Source: Sphingomonas sp. R-74633
GTDB lineage: Bacteria > Pseudomonadota > Alphaproteobacteria > Sphingomonadales > Sphingomonadaceae
Direction: 5' to 3'
DNA: 64,000 nt
NCBI RefSeq assembly: GCF_013416555.1
Contig: NZ_JACCFG010000001.1
Location: 434,001 to 498,000, forward strand
The translations under genes were made by a program, and so were the position numbers. Of this stretch, positions 35,246 to 43,683 are shown piece after piece; the stretch's first letter is position 1; each line of letters starts with the position of its first letter. Under the pieces are notes generated by a model. That model saw only the letters and a list, made by a program, of their open reading frames with translations. It made no database searches and was not told the DNA's origin.

Positions 35246-35684
35246 GTGCGGCCTCGTTGCCCTCTTGAACGTTGGTTAGGTTTGCGCGCAGCCCTTCGAG
35301 CGTCGCGATCAATTCTTCGCGCTGCGTGGAGCTGAACCCCTGAAGCGTCTCTTCGATCAAATCGGCTGCCAGCACGTGGAGCTCATCGAGCACCGGGCCT
35401 GCCTTTTCGGTCAGGTGGATGCGCCACGCCCGGCGATCGGCGGGATCGCGGCGGCGCTCGACAAAGCCGGCTTCCTCGAGCCGGTCGATCATCCGGCAGG
35501 CGGTGATCGGCTCGACTTCGATCATTTCGGCGAGCTGGCCCTGGTTCAGCCCCGGGCTGCGCGCGAGGATCTTGAGCACGCGCCACTGGGCAACGCTCGA
35601 GCCACTGGCCCGCGCGCGCTCGTCGAAGCGCCGGCGCATCAGCCGCGAAATATCGCTAAGAAGGAATCCCAGACTCTCGGTCAT
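35238..35684 (-). CDS. MarR family transcriptional regulator of emrAB
   Basis: 148-residue winged-helix repressor from ATG 35684. SGSSVAQWRVLKILARSPGLNQGQLAEM and the recognition region ITACRMIDRLEEAGFVERRRDPADRRAWRIHLTEKA are typical MarR elements. An upstream start at 35726 would add 14 residues without conserved sequence. It is the first gene of the marR-emrA-emrB operon, which suggests autoregulated repression relieved by the pump substrates. Repeated ATTGCAAT motifs lie just upstream. Confidence 0.9.
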   Translation of the reverse strand: MTESLGFLLSDISRLMRRRFDERARASGSSVAQWRVLKILARSPGLNQGQLAEMIEVEPITACRMIDRLEEAGFVERRRDPADRRAWRIHLTEKAGPVLDELHVLAADLIEETLQGFSSTQREELIATLEGLRANLTNVQEGNEAAHG

Positions 35685-35711
35685 ACGGCGCACATAATAA
35701 GCATAGTTATA

Positions 35712-35760
35712 GATTGCAATCCGCAACTCGATTGCATTGCGCGGCGCAGCAATTGCAATC
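35712..35760. promoter_or_regulatory. Candidate MarR-type operator: three ATTGCA(A/T)T motifs
   Basis: ATTGCAAT at 35713-35720 (inside the palindrome GATTGCAATC), ATTGCATT at 35731-35738 and ATTGCAAT at 35752-35759, spaced by 18 and 21 bp between the divergent marR and GFA genes. A self-complementary motif of this kind fits a MarR dimer site. Not proven. Confidence 0.45.
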
Positions 35761-35779
35761 AGCGAAATTGGAGAGAGGA

Positions 35780-36223
35780 ATGGCGGAGGAAATGACCGGC
35801 GGATGCCAATGCGGGCGGGTGCGCTATGCGGTGCGGATCGCGGATGACGAGGCGTATCTGTGCCATTGCCGCATGTGCCAGCGCGCCACCGGCGGGGTCT
35901 CGATCGCGTTCAAGAATGTCGGCAGGGCCGATGTGCGCTGGGAGCGCGAGCCCGAACGCTACGCCTCCTCGCCGATCGCCGTTCGCGCCTTTTGCCGCGA
36001 ATGCGGCACGCCGCTCACCTATGAAGCGCATGGCCATGACCGGATGGACCTGACGATCGGCAGCTTCGACGCGCCGGATCGTTTCTATCCCACCGAGCAT
36101 TCGGGCTGCGAGAGCTGGCACAAGGCCTGGCTTGACACGAGCGACCTGCCGGCATCACGGACCGACGAGAACCCGAGCCTCGTCAAACGATGGATGGATA
36201 CACTTGGCCGACTTCCCGACTGA
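35780..36223 (+). CDS. GFA family protein (second copy)
   Basis: 147 residues from ATG 35780 (GGAGAG upstream). Zinc ligands GGCQCGRVRYAV, CHCRMCQRATG and CRECGTPLTYE, and the C-terminal HSGCESWHKAW seen in many GFA proteins. More canonical than the copy at 28081. It diverges from marR and its last 20 bp overlap the next hydrolase start. No substrate can be inferred. Confidence 0.88.
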   Translation: MAEEMTGGCQCGRVRYAVRIADDEAYLCHCRMCQRATGGVSIAFKNVGRADVRWEREPERYASSPIAVRAFCRECGTPLTYEAHGHDRMDLTIGSFDAPDRFYPTEHSGCESWHKAWLDTSDLPASRTDENPSLVKRWMDTLGRLPD

Positions 36224-36965
36224 AACGCACCGCTTCCCCAGCTTCGACGGCGTCGAGATCGCCTGGACCGAGATGGGAGAGGGGCGGCCCGTGGTGCTGA
36301 TCCACGGCTATTTCTCCACCGCCGAGGTCAACTGGATCAAATATGGCCACGCCGCCAAGCTCGCCGCGAAAGGGTTCCGGGTGATCATGCCGGACCTGCG
36401 CGGGCATGGGCAGAGCGCGAAGCCGCATGACGAGGCCAGCTATCCGCGCGACGTGCTCATGCATGACGGCCTCGCGCTGATCGCGCATCTCGGCCTCAGC
36501 GATTTTGATCTGGGCGGCTATTCGCTTGGTGCGCGCACCACGGTGCGGATGCTCGCCAACGGCGCCGCGCCGCGCCGGGTCGTGCTGGCAGGCATGGGCC
36601 TCGATGGCCTCACCCACACCCAGGGCCGCGGCCGCTATTTCCACCGCGTGCTCACCAATCTCGGCAGCTTCGAACGCGGCACCCCCGAATGGCTGACCGA
36701 GGCTTTCCTCAAGACCACCAAGGGCGATCCCGAGGCGCTGCTCCGCATCCTCGATACGTTCGTCGATACCCCGCGCGAGGCGATTGCCGCGATCCAGCAG
36801 CCGAGCGTGGTGATCTCGGGCGCCGAGGACTTCGACAATGGCGCCGCGCACGAAGTCGCGGACCTGTTGCCGCACGGCGAATATCGTGAGGTCCCCGGCA
36901 ACCATATGAGCGCCGTGACGCGGCCGGAGCTGGGCGACGCCATCGCCGAATTCCTCGCGGCTTGA
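36204..36965 (+). CDS. Alpha/beta hydrolase
   Basis: 253 residues. The start is taken as TTG 36204, which overlaps the preceding stop by 20 bp, because no ATG precedes the conserved beta strands (FPSFDGVEIAWTEMGEGRPVVLIHGY). The oxyanion HGY, the nucleophile in GGYSLGARTTV, the acid in VISGAEDFDNG and the His in PGNHMSAVT are all present. Esterase, haloalkanoate and other activities share this pattern, so the substrate is not assigned. Confidence 0.85.
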   Translation: MADFPTETHRFPSFDGVEIAWTEMGEGRPVVLIHGYFSTAEVNWIKYGHAAKLAAKGFRVIMPDLRGHGQSAKPHDEASYPRDVLMHDGLALIAHLGLSDFDLGGYSLGARTTVRMLANGAAPRRVVLAGMGLDGLTHTQGRGRYFHRVLTNLGSFERGTPEWLTEAFLKTTKGDPEALLRILDTFVDTPREAIAAIQQPSVVISGAEDFDNGAAHEVADLLPHGEYREVPGNHMSAVTRPELGDAIAEFLAA

Positions 36966-37025
36966 CCGGCTGGCGGGGCGCGCGCATCGTCCCGCCATCC
37001 AGAAAGTCCCAGGGGAATTCCGCAC

Positions 37026-38855
37026 ATGATCCGCACCGGCATTTCGATGCTCGCGTTGGCCTCTTTGCTCGCCGCCGCGCCGCTCGGCGCGCGCGACCGT
37101 GACGGCCAGACGCCCGCTCCCACCGCCGCCGAGGCCAAGGCGTTCGTCGCCGATGCCGAGACCAGGCTCTTCGCGCAAGGCGTGATCGCCGCCCGCGCCG
37201 ATTGGGTCTACAACACCTTCATCACCCAGGACACCGAGGCGATGACCGCGCGTGAAGGCGCGATTCTGACCAAGCTTCAGGTGGATCTGGCGCTCCAGGC
37301 CGCGAAATACGCCAATGTCGCCGGGCTCGACTACGATACCAGCCGCAAGCTCGGCATGCTGCGTAACAAGATCGTGCTCCCCGCGCCGGTGCGCGACGGC
37401 GCGGCGGAAGAACTCGCCGGGCTCTCGGCCAAGATCACCGGTATCTACGGCGCCGGCAAGGGCACGCTCGACGGCAAGCCGATCAACGGCAGCGACATCG
37501 AAGCCGCGATGGGCGAGAGCCGCGATCCCGCCAAGCTCAAGGAAATGTGGACCAGCTGGAACGACAATGTCGGCGCGCCGATGCGTCCCGATTACGCCAA
37601 GCTGGTCGGCATCGCGAATGACGGCGCCAAGGGCCTCGGCTATGCCGATGTCGGTGCGATGTGGCGCTCGGGCTATGACATGGACCCCGATGCCTTTGCG
37701 GCGATGACCGACAAGATCTGGGATGACCTCAAGCCGCTCTATATCGCGCTCCACACCTATGTTCGCCACAAGCTCAACGAGAAATATGGCGATGCCGTCC
37801 AGGCCAAGACCGGGCCGATCCGCGCCGATCTGCTCGGCAATATGTGGGCGCAGGAATGGGGCAATATCTACGACATCGTCGCGCCCCCGGGTTCGGGCAG
37901 CGTCGGCTATGACGTGGGCGAACTGCTCAAGGCCAAGGGCTATGACCACACCAAGATGGTCAAGGCGGGCGAGGGCTTCTACTCGTCGCTCGGCTTCAAG
38001 CAGCTCCCCGAGACCTTCTGGCAGCGCTCGCAGTTCGTGAAGCCGGCGGACCGCGAAGTCGTCTGCCACGCCTCGGCCTGGGACATCGACAATGTCGACG
38101 ATCTGCGCATCAAGATGTGCATCAAGGTCAATGCCGACGACTTCGTGACGATCCACCACGAGCTCGGCCACAACTACTACCAGCGCGCCTACAACACCCA
38201 GTCGCCGCTCTATCTTGACGGCGCGAACGACGGCTTCCACGAGGCGATCGGCGACTTCATCGCGCTGTCGATTACGCCCGATTACCTCGTCCAGATCGGC
38301 CTGCTCGACAAGAGCCAGGTGCCCAGCGCCGACAAGGACACCGGCCTGCTGCTCCGGCAGGCGATGGACAAGGTCGCGTTCCTGCCCTTCGGCCTGCTCG
38401 TCGACAAATGGCGCTGGGGCGTGTTCTCGGGCAAGATCCCGACGAACGGCTATCAGGCCGGCTGGGACAAGCTGCGCCTCCAGTACCAGGGCATCGTGCC
38501 GCCGGTAGCGCGCGACGAGAGCAAGTTCGATCCGGGCGCCAAGTTCCACATCCCGGCGACCACGCCGTACACGCGCTACTTCCTCGCCCGTGTGCTCCAG
38601 TTCCAGTTCTACAAGGCGGCGTGCGACCAGGCCGGCTGGAAGGGGCCGCTCCACCGCTGCTCCTTCTACGGCAACAAGGAAGTCGGCGCGAAGCTGAACA
38701 AGATGCTGGCGATGGGCGCCTCCAAGCCCTGGCCCGACGCGCTGCAGGAATTCACCGGCACGCGCGAAATCTCGGGCAAGGCGATGGCCGAATATTTCGC
38801 CCCGCTGAAGAAGTGGCTCGATCAGCAGAACAAGGGCCAGCCGCAGGGCTGGTGA
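37026..38855 (+). CDS. M2 family metallopeptidase (ACE-like peptidyl-dipeptidase)
   Basis: Exported zinc dipeptidyl carboxypeptidase related to angiotensin-converting enzyme, 609 residues. Signal peptide MIRTGISMLALASLLAAAPLGA. The zinc site is HHELGH with His378 and His382 and Glu379, and the third ligand Glu406 in HEAIGDFIALS. Other ACE marks are the chloride/substrate region ETFWQRSQFVKPADREVVCHASAWD and TPYTRYFLARVLQFQFY. Such peptidases are common in xanthomonads and sphingomonads and remove C-terminal dipeptides from peptides in the periplasm. Confidence 0.93.
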   Translation: MIRTGISMLALASLLAAAPLGARDRDGQTPAPTAAEAKAFVADAETRLFAQGVIAARADWVYNTFITQDTEAMTAREGAILTKLQVDLALQAAKYANVAGLDYDTSRKLGMLRNKIVLPAPVRDGAAEELAGLSAKITGIYGAGKGTLDGKPINGSDIEAAMGESRDPAKLKEMWTSWNDNVGAPMRPDYAKLVGIANDGAKGLGYADVGAMWRSGYDMDPDAFAAMTDKIWDDLKPLYIALHTYVRHKLNEKYGDAVQAKTGPIRADLLGNMWAQEWGNIYDIVAPPGSGSVGYDVGELLKAKGYDHTKMVKAGEGFYSSLGFKQLPETFWQRSQFVKPADREVVCHASAWDIDNVDDLRIKMCIKVNADDFVTIHHELGHNYYQRAYNTQSPLYLDGANDGFHEAIGDFIALSITPDYLVQIGLLDKSQVPSADKDTGLLLRQAMDKVAFLPFGLLVDKWRWGVFSGKIPTNGYQAGWDKLRLQYQGIVPPVARDESKFDPGAKFHIPATTPYTRYFLARVLQFQFYKAACDQAGWKGPLHRCSFYGNKEVGAKLNKMLAMGASKPWPDALQEFTGTREISGKAMAEYFAPLKKWLDQQNKGQPQGW

Positions 38856-38863
38856 CGAAACCG

Positions 38864-38890
38864 GGGCGGGCCGCAAGGCTCGCCCTTTTT
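38864..38890 (+). terminator. Rho-independent terminator after the M2 peptidase
   Basis: Arms GGGCGGGCC and GGCTCGCCC around a GCAA loop, followed by TTTTT. Confidence 0.85.
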
Positions 38891-38907
38891 CACAAAGGGA
38901 GGTTCGA

Positions 38908-39648
38908 ATGCTCAAACATGCTCTCGCACTCGCCGTGATCACACTGCCGCAGGTCGCCATGGCGCAGTCAGCGCCCGTCGATGGCCCGGTGACGGTCGAG
39001 ATCGTCTCCGCCGGCCAGGTCAAGGTTCCCGCCAACCGCTTCCGTTTCTCCGTGACCGTCACCGGCAAGGGCACGGACGAAGCTGCGGCGGAAAAGGCAC
39101 TCGCCGCGAACCGCGCCAGGCTGGTCGCGGCGCTGGGCACCCAGGGAATCCAGGAAGGCAAGCCGCTGGAAGGCTCGGCCGGCAACCCGCTCGCCAGCCT
39201 GTTCGGCGCCTTTACCGGACGCGGCAAGCCCAGCTTCTCTATGGACACCGCCGAAGACAGCGAGAAGCCGCAGTCGACCGCGACTGAGACGGTCTTCTTC
39301 GATGCGCCCACTCGCGCGGTCGCGACGGCAGCCGAGGCCACAGTGACGGCCAACAATGCCAAGATGGCGGACGAAGTGATCGGCCTGCTCGACGATTATG
39401 TCGGCCCGACACGGCAGGCCAAGGCCGACGCGATCGCCAAGGCGCGCAGCGAAGCCGATGCCTATGCGAAGACGCTCGGCCTGCGCCGTGCCTCGATCGC
39501 GCGGATCAGCGAGCGGCAGGACATTGTCGCCGGATCGATGAGCTTCTTCTTCCAGCTGATCGGCATGTTCGCCGGCAAGCAGGGCGCGGCATCCGACAGC
39601 GTCACGGTGAATGCGAGCCTGTCGGTGGAGTTCCAGCTGAGCCGGTAA
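38908..39648 (+). CDS. SIMPL domain (DUF541) periplasmic protein
   Basis: 246 residues with signal peptide MLKHALALAVITLPQVAMAQ. The N-terminal VEIVSAGQVKVPANRFRFSVTVTGKG and the central AKADAIAKARSEADAYAKTLGL helix with beta strands are typical of SIMPL/YggE-like proteins. A Gly/Ser-rich segment at about residues 85-110 (ASLFGAFTGRGKPSFSM) interrupts the domain. The biochemical function is not established for the family. AGGGAGG ribosome-binding site. Confidence 0.85.
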   Translation: MLKHALALAVITLPQVAMAQSAPVDGPVTVEIVSAGQVKVPANRFRFSVTVTGKGTDEAAAEKALAANRARLVAALGTQGIQEGKPLEGSAGNPLASLFGAFTGRGKPSFSMDTAEDSEKPQSTATETVFFDAPTRAVATAAEATVTANNAKMADEVIGLLDDYVGPTRQAKADAIAKARSEADAYAKTLGLRRASIARISERQDIVAGSMSFFFQLIGMFAGKQGAASDSVTVNASLSVEFQLSR

Positions 39649-39672
39649 GGGCAGGCTGGGTTAGGCTAGGCT

Positions 39673-39771
39673 TTTCCCCGGCGAAGGCCGGGGCCCAGCC
39701 CTTTAAAATCACGCGCGATAGCGCGTCTGCGCGCGCACGCCGAGGCTGGGCCCCGGCCTTCGCCGGGGAAA
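39673..39771. repeat. 28-bp perfect inverted repeat, TTCCCCGGCGAAG family
   Basis: Left arm 39673-39700 and right arm 39744-39771 (core TTCCCCGGCGAAGGCCGGGG) around 43 bases. The same core with one base change recurs at 47088-47166, so this is a dispersed intergenic element. Confidence 0.85.
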
Positions 39772-39796
39772 GAGAGATCTCTCGGCAGCGACCGCT

Positions 39797-39928
39797 TCAG
39801 GCTGGCGGATCGCTGTCCGGGATCATGCTCTCGTCAGCGATCTGCGCGTCCCATTCGGCCGAGCTGTCGGTCCCGTCGGGCTGATGCGCGCGGGGCTGTT
39901 CTTCGGACGGTTCCTCGGGATCGATCAT
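39797..39928 (-). CDS. Small acidic ORF of 43 residues
   Basis: MIDPEEPSEEQPRAHQPDGT onward, ending in DPPA. The composition is dominated by Asp, Glu, Pro and Ser, so the product would be acidic and probably disordered. GAGGAGAG is placed 5 bases before the ATG at 39928, a strong ribosome-binding site in an otherwise non-coding gap of 373 bp. No family recognised. It is flanked by the REP pair and a hairpin. Confidence 0.6.
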   Translation of the reverse strand: MIDPEEPSEEQPRAHQPDGTDSSAEWDAQIADESMIPDSDPPA

Positions 39929-39984
39929 GGATGCTCTCCTCAAAAGGCTAACGCACCAACCCTAGTACGCCTCGCACCCAATTC

Positions 39985-40012
39985 CGTCATCCCCGCCTGC
40001 GCGGGGATGACG
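39985..40012. repeat. Perfect hairpin, CGTCATCCCCGC palindrome
   Basis: Arms CGTCATCCCCGC and GCGGGGATGACG around CTGC, 9 bp after the amn stop on the minus strand. It lacks a clear U-run, so it looks like a REP unit that may also protect or end the amn message. Confidence 0.7.
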
Positions 40013-40021
40013 AGGGAAGGT

Positions 40022-41467
40022 TTATCTGAACGGCGGCTCGTTGAACGCGCGCAGCTTGCGCGAGTGGAGCTTGGCGCCTTCGCGGCGCAGTTCCTCGCAG
40101 GTTTCGATGCCGATCTTGAGATGCTCGGCGATCGCCCGCTCGTAGAAGAGGTTGGCCTGGCCCGGCAGCTTGAGCTCGCCGTGGAGCGGCTTGTCGGAGA
40201 CGCAGAGCAGCGTCCCGTACGGCACGCGGAAGCGATATCCCTGCGCGGCCAGCGTGGCGCTCTCCATGTCGATGCCCACTGCGCGGCTCAGCGAGAAGCG
40301 CAGCGCCGATTGCGAGTAGCGCAGCTCCCAGTTGCGGTCGTCGGTGGTGACGATCGTGCCGGTGCGCAGCCGCTGCTTGAGCTCGTCGCCCGACTGGCCC
40401 GAAATCGTTCCCGCAGCGCGGGCGAGCGCGAGCTGGACTTCGGCAATGGCGGGGATCGGAATCTCGGGCGGCAGCACGTCGTCCATGATGTGGTCGTCGC
40501 GCAGATAGGCGTGGGCGAGGACATAGTCGCCGATCCGCTGGCTCGGGCGCAGGCCGCCGCAATGGCCGATCATCAGCCAGGCCTCTGGGCGCAGCACCGC
40601 CAAGTGATCGGTGATCGTCTTGGCATTGGACGGGCCGACGCCGATGTTGACCAGGGTGATGCCCGAGCCGTCCTCGGCCATCAAATGATAGGCCGGCATC
40701 TGGTGGCGCCGCCATGCCGAACTGTCGTTGAGCAGCCGGTCGGTATCGTCCCCAGCCTCGACCAGGATGCCGCCCGCGCCCGAGACCGCAGTGAAGCGGC
40801 TGCCTTCACCCAGCTGGTCGACCGCCCAGCGGACGAACTCGTCGACATAGCGGTGATAGTTGGTGAACAGGATATATTGCTGGAAATGCTCGACCGGCGT
40901 GCCGGTATAGTGCCGCAGCCGCGCCAGCGAGAAATCGGTGCGCAGCGCGTCGAACAATGCGAGCGGGCGAACCTCGTCGCTACTGATCCACAGGCCGTCG
41001 GCGATCTCGTCGCCGATATGCGCAAGTTCAGTCGCCGGGAAGTGGCGGCCCAGTTCGGTGACCGAGATCTGGTCCATATTGGCGATGTGGCCGGGATCGA
41101 GCACGTATGGGAAGGGGATTTCCTGCCGCCCGGTGACGGCATGAACCTCGACGTCATAATCCTCGATCAGCAGCGTGAGCTGCTCGATCAGGTAGCGGCC
41201 GAACATCGCCGGCTTGGTGACGGTGATCCGATACTCGCCTTCCTCGACCAGCCGCCCGAACGAGCGCGGCGGGGTGGGGCGGTTGCGGTCGTTGCTGCCG
41301 CGATAAGTGAGGCGCAGCTCGGGATAGGAGAAGCTGCCGTCGCTACGGTCTTCCGGCGCAGGCGGCGTACCGTCGGCGATATAGCGGTTGAGGGCGGCTT
41401 TGAGGCGATCGACCGAGGCGGTGTAGAGGCGCTCGAGGTCGGCGACGATGGCGGAAGCTTGAGTCAT
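40022..41467 (-). CDS. amn: AMP nucleosidase
   Basis: Hydrolyses AMP to adenine and ribose 5-phosphate. 481 residues with the N-terminal AMP-nucleosidase domain (about 1-190, including RITVTKPAMFGRYLIEQLTLL) and a C-terminal phosphorylase-like domain (about 230-470) with GITLVNIGVGPSNAKTITDH, MIGHCGGLR and AVGIDMESATLAAQGYRFRVPYGTLLCVSDKPLHGE. Matches Amn of other proteobacteria in length. ATG 41467. Confidence 0.93.
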   Translation of the reverse strand: MTQASAIVADLERLYTASVDRLKAALNRYIADGTPPAPEDRSDGSFSYPELRLTYRGSNDRNRPTPPRSFGRLVEEGEYRITVTKPAMFGRYLIEQLTLLIEDYDVEVHAVTGRQEIPFPYVLDPGHIANMDQISVTELGRHFPATELAHIGDEIADGLWISSDEVRPLALFDALRTDFSLARLRHYTGTPVEHFQQYILFTNYHRYVDEFVRWAVDQLGEGSRFTAVSGAGGILVEAGDDTDRLLNDSSAWRRHQMPAYHLMAEDGSGITLVNIGVGPSNAKTITDHLAVLRPEAWLMIGHCGGLRPSQRIGDYVLAHAYLRDDHIMDDVLPPEIPIPAIAEVQLALARAAGTISGQSGDELKQRLRTGTIVTTDDRNWELRYSQSALRFSLSRAVGIDMESATLAAQGYRFRVPYGTLLCVSDKPLHGELKLPGQANLFYERAIAEHLKIGIETCEELRREGAKLHSRKLRAFNEPPFR

Positions 41468-41543
41468 CTTTGACGGCTAAGCCGCAAAAATGACTCTGGC
41501 AAGACCACCCCCTCTTTCGAGGAGGTGGTTCGCGCGCTTCGCT

Positions 41544-41810
41544 TTACTTCTTGGTCTTGGGCGCCGGCTTGGTTTCGCCACCAAGCTGGGTGGCGGCATA
41601 GGCCGCACCGCCGACTGCCGCGGCAACACCGGCGGCGATGCCGGCAGCGGCGATCGGGTGCTCCTTCACCGCGCTTACAGTGGCGTCCACTGCGTCGCTG
41701 ATCACGTCCTGCGCCTGGGCGAGGAAGCTCTTCGCCTGCTCGGTCGCCTCTTCGAGCGTGGTGGGGATGCTGCTGTTGGCGGTTTCGTTCGCGGTATCGG
41801 TCTCGGCCAT
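41544..41810 (-). CDS. Small helical protein with hydrophobic segment, unknown function
   Basis: 88 residues from ATG 41810 (AAAGGGAC upstream; an ATG at 41843 would lie in the prx terminator stem). A predicted amphipathic helix (about residues 18-48, TLEEATEQAKSFLAQAQDVI region) is followed by a Gly/Ala-rich hydrophobic helix (about 50-74) and a Lys/Pro-rich tail. The plan resembles ElaB/YqjD-like DUF883 proteins that tether to membranes, but I cannot assign a family. Downstream of peroxiredoxin. Confidence 0.72.
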   Translation of the reverse strand: MAETDTANETANSSIPTTLEEATEQAKSFLAQAQDVISDAVDATVSAVKEHPIAAAGIAAGVAAAVGGAAYAATQLGGETKPAPKTKK

Positions 41811-41825
41811 GTCGGTCCCTTTCTG

Positions 41826-41853
41826 AAAAGCTCGCCGAATCAACTCCGGCGAG
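41826..41853 (-). terminator. Probable terminator after the peroxiredoxin gene
   Basis: On the minus strand CTCGCCG and CGGCGAG arms around a 9-base loop, followed by CTTTTC. It sits 45 bp after the peroxiredoxin stop and 16 bp before the next start. Confidence 0.55.
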
Positions 41854-41897
41854 CCTCTCGCGGTTCCGTTACGGCTCCGTTTTCCGGCGTGTTCAGA

Positions 41898-42380
41898 TCA
41901 CAGCTGGCCGAGAAGATATTCGGCCGAGCTGACTTCGAACTGGCCGGGCGCCTCGACGTTGAGCTGCTCGACCACGCCGTCATTGACCAGCATCGAGAAG
42001 CGCTGGCCGCGCGTGCCCATGCCGAACTTCGATCCGTCCATCGTCAGGCCCAGCGCTTCGGGGAAGGCGCCATTGCCGTCGGCGAGCATCGTCACCTTGC
42101 CGGCAACGCCGCTCGACTGGCCCCAGGCGCCCATCACGAACGCGTCGTTGACCGCGGTGCAGGCGATCTCGTCGACGCCCTTCGCCTTGATCTCGTCGGC
42201 CTTCTCGACAAAGCCCGGCAGATGCTTGGCCGAGCAGGTGGGGGTGAACGCACCCGGCACCGAGAAGAGCGCGACCTTGCGGCCGGCGAAATAGTCGTCC
42301 GAGCTGATCTGCTCGGGGCCGCCCTCGGTCACCTTGACGAACGTGACGCTGGGGATGCGGTCGCCAACCTGGATGGTCAT
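41898..42380 (-). CDS. Peroxiredoxin (Prx5/AhpE-like)
   Basis: Thiol peroxidase of 160 residues from ATG 42380 (GGAGAG 6 bases upstream). The peroxidatic Cys is in PGAFTPTCSAKHLPGF near residue 49, the Prx5 sequence pattern, with the conserved Arg in RGQRFSMLVNDG near residue 126. Usually uses glutathione/glutaredoxin or thioredoxin as reductant. A longer frame to 42533 would lie over the divergent yqgE start and is rejected. Confidence 0.93.
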   Translation of the reverse strand: MTIQVGDRIPSVTFVKVTEGGPEQISSDDYFAGRKVALFSVPGAFTPTCSAKHLPGFVEKADEIKAKGVDEIACTAVNDAFVMGAWGQSSGVAGKVTMLADGNGAFPEALGLTMDGSKFGMGTRGQRFSMLVNDGVVEQLNVEAPGQFEVSSAEYLLGQL

Positions 42381-42480
42381 TCTTGTCTCTCCTCGGGAAT
42401 CGGGTGCGGGTTCAATCGGCCTATGGATCAGGATTTTCAAGCGTGGCGGAGCCGAAACGGTCCGGCTACGTTGATCGGCC

Positions 42481-43041
42481 ATGGACTCGACGCGCTTCCT
42501 TACCGGCCAGTTCCTTCTCGCCATGCCGGGCATCGGCGATCCGCGTTTCGATCACGCCGTGATCGCGATGTGCGCGCATGATGTCGAAGGGGCGCTGGGC
42601 ATCGGAATCGGCGACACGATCGAGGGGCTGACGCTCCACGACCTGCTCCAGCAGTTCGAGATCGAACCGGGCGCGGCGCCCGACTGTCCGGTGCATTTCG
42701 GCGGCCCGGTCGAGCCCCGGCGCGGTTTCGTCCTCCATTCGACCGACTGGGGCGGGCAGGACACGATCGATGTCGATGGCCGCTGGGCGTTGTCGGGCAC
42801 GGTCGATGTGCTGCGCGCGATCGCCGACGGCACCGGCCCGTCCAAATATCTCGTCGCGCTCGGCTATGCCGGCTGGGGCGAGGGCCAGCTTGACGGCGAG
42901 ATGGCACGGCACGGCTGGTTCAATACCGCCGGCACGCCCGACCTGATGTACGAGATCGATGCCGAGGACCGCTGGACCGTCGCCTTTGCCGGCGCGGGCA
43001 TCGATCCCCGCATGCTGGCGAGCAGCGCGGGGACCGCCTGA
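42481..43041 (+). CDS. YqgE/AlgH family protein
   Basis: 186-residue protein of a conserved family (UPF0301) with unknown biochemistry. LTGQFLLAMPGIGDPRFDHAVIAMC at the N-terminus, FGGPVEPRRGFVLH near residue 75 and YAGWGEGQLDGEMARHGWF near residue 130 are diagnostic. The 100-bp gap to the divergent peroxiredoxin must hold both promoters. It ends 10 bp before the convergent secreted protein. Confidence 0.9.
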   Translation: MDSTRFLTGQFLLAMPGIGDPRFDHAVIAMCAHDVEGALGIGIGDTIEGLTLHDLLQQFEIEPGAAPDCPVHFGGPVEPRRGFVLHSTDWGGQDTIDVDGRWALSGTVDVLRAIADGTGPSKYLVALGYAGWGEGQLDGEMARHGWFNTAGTPDLMYEIDAEDRWTVAFAGAGIDPRMLASSAGTA

Positions 43042-43051
43042 ACCCGCCGGA

Positions 43052-43579
43052 TCAGTGCGTCTCGCCGGGCGGCGGCGCTTCATCATCGCCGCGCACGAAC
43101 ACCTGGCCGCCTTCCTGCAGCTTGATACGCATCAGCGAGTCCTCATGCGGGGTCGAGCAGAAGCTGCCGGTGGTGTTCACTTCGATCTTCTCGCGCGTGT
43201 CGCGCTGGCGCAGCTCGAAGCGCACCGGCAGGTTGCACATGTCCTTGCCGCCGGTCTTGAAGCGCAGCGTCGCCTTGGCCGGCTCGAGCGAATTGGGCAG
43301 CTGGTTGTTGCTCCAGCGCGGGCTCCGGCCGGGGCTGGCGGAATCGACGTAGAAGCCGATCACGTCATAGCCCGATGTCTCGTTGACGATGACCATGCAG
43401 CCCAGCTTCCAGCAATTGGTCTTCACTCGCTCGGGCGCGTTGCGGATCAGCGTGATCCACGCCTTGGCATCGGCTTCGGGATTGCCGTGTTCGGGAATGA
43501 TGCCGGCGCTGTCCTGCGCGGCGGCGGGCAGGGCGGGGGCGAGCGAAAGGAGCAACGCGGACGCTACGAACTTGAGCAT
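43052..43579 (-). CDS. Exported Cys-containing protein, unknown function
   Basis: 175 residues from ATG 43579. Signal peptide MLKFVASALLLSLAPALPAAA, then four Cys residues in the mature part (NCWKLGC, DMCNL, SFCST) that could form two disulfides. The central part is mostly beta-strand-like. The C-terminus is Pro/Glu-rich (EAPPPGETH). No family recognised. The upstream neighbour on the same strand is the thioesterase, 104 bp away. Confidence 0.72.
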   Translation of the reverse strand: MLKFVASALLLSLAPALPAAAQDSAGIIPEHGNPEADAKAWITLIRNAPERVKTNCWKLGCMVIVNETSGYDVIGFYVDSASPGRSPRWSNNQLPNSLEPAKATLRFKTGGKDMCNLPVRFELRQRDTREKIEVNTTGSFCSTPHEDSLMRIKLQEGGQVFVRGDDEAPPPGETH

Positions 43580-43683
43580 AAGTGAACTCGCGGCTTGGGT
43601 GACGACGAAGAGATCCTGCCTCGGCCCGATCCTTTCGTCACGGGCCGAAAACTGGGGTACCAAAGCTCCGCACCCTTCGCCCT

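Noticed and set aside
36183..39362. A 1059-residue open frame on the minus strand
   Set aside because: It lies antisense to the hydrolase, M2 peptidase and SIMPL genes, whose motifs are intact. Long open antisense frames are expected in GC-rich DNA with this codon bias.
41842..41867. GGAAC-N18-GTT on the minus strand, similar to a general-stress ECF promoter, before the 88-residue gene
   Set aside because: Spacing is one base longer than the form I know, and the -10 part lies inside the probable peroxiredoxin terminator stem.
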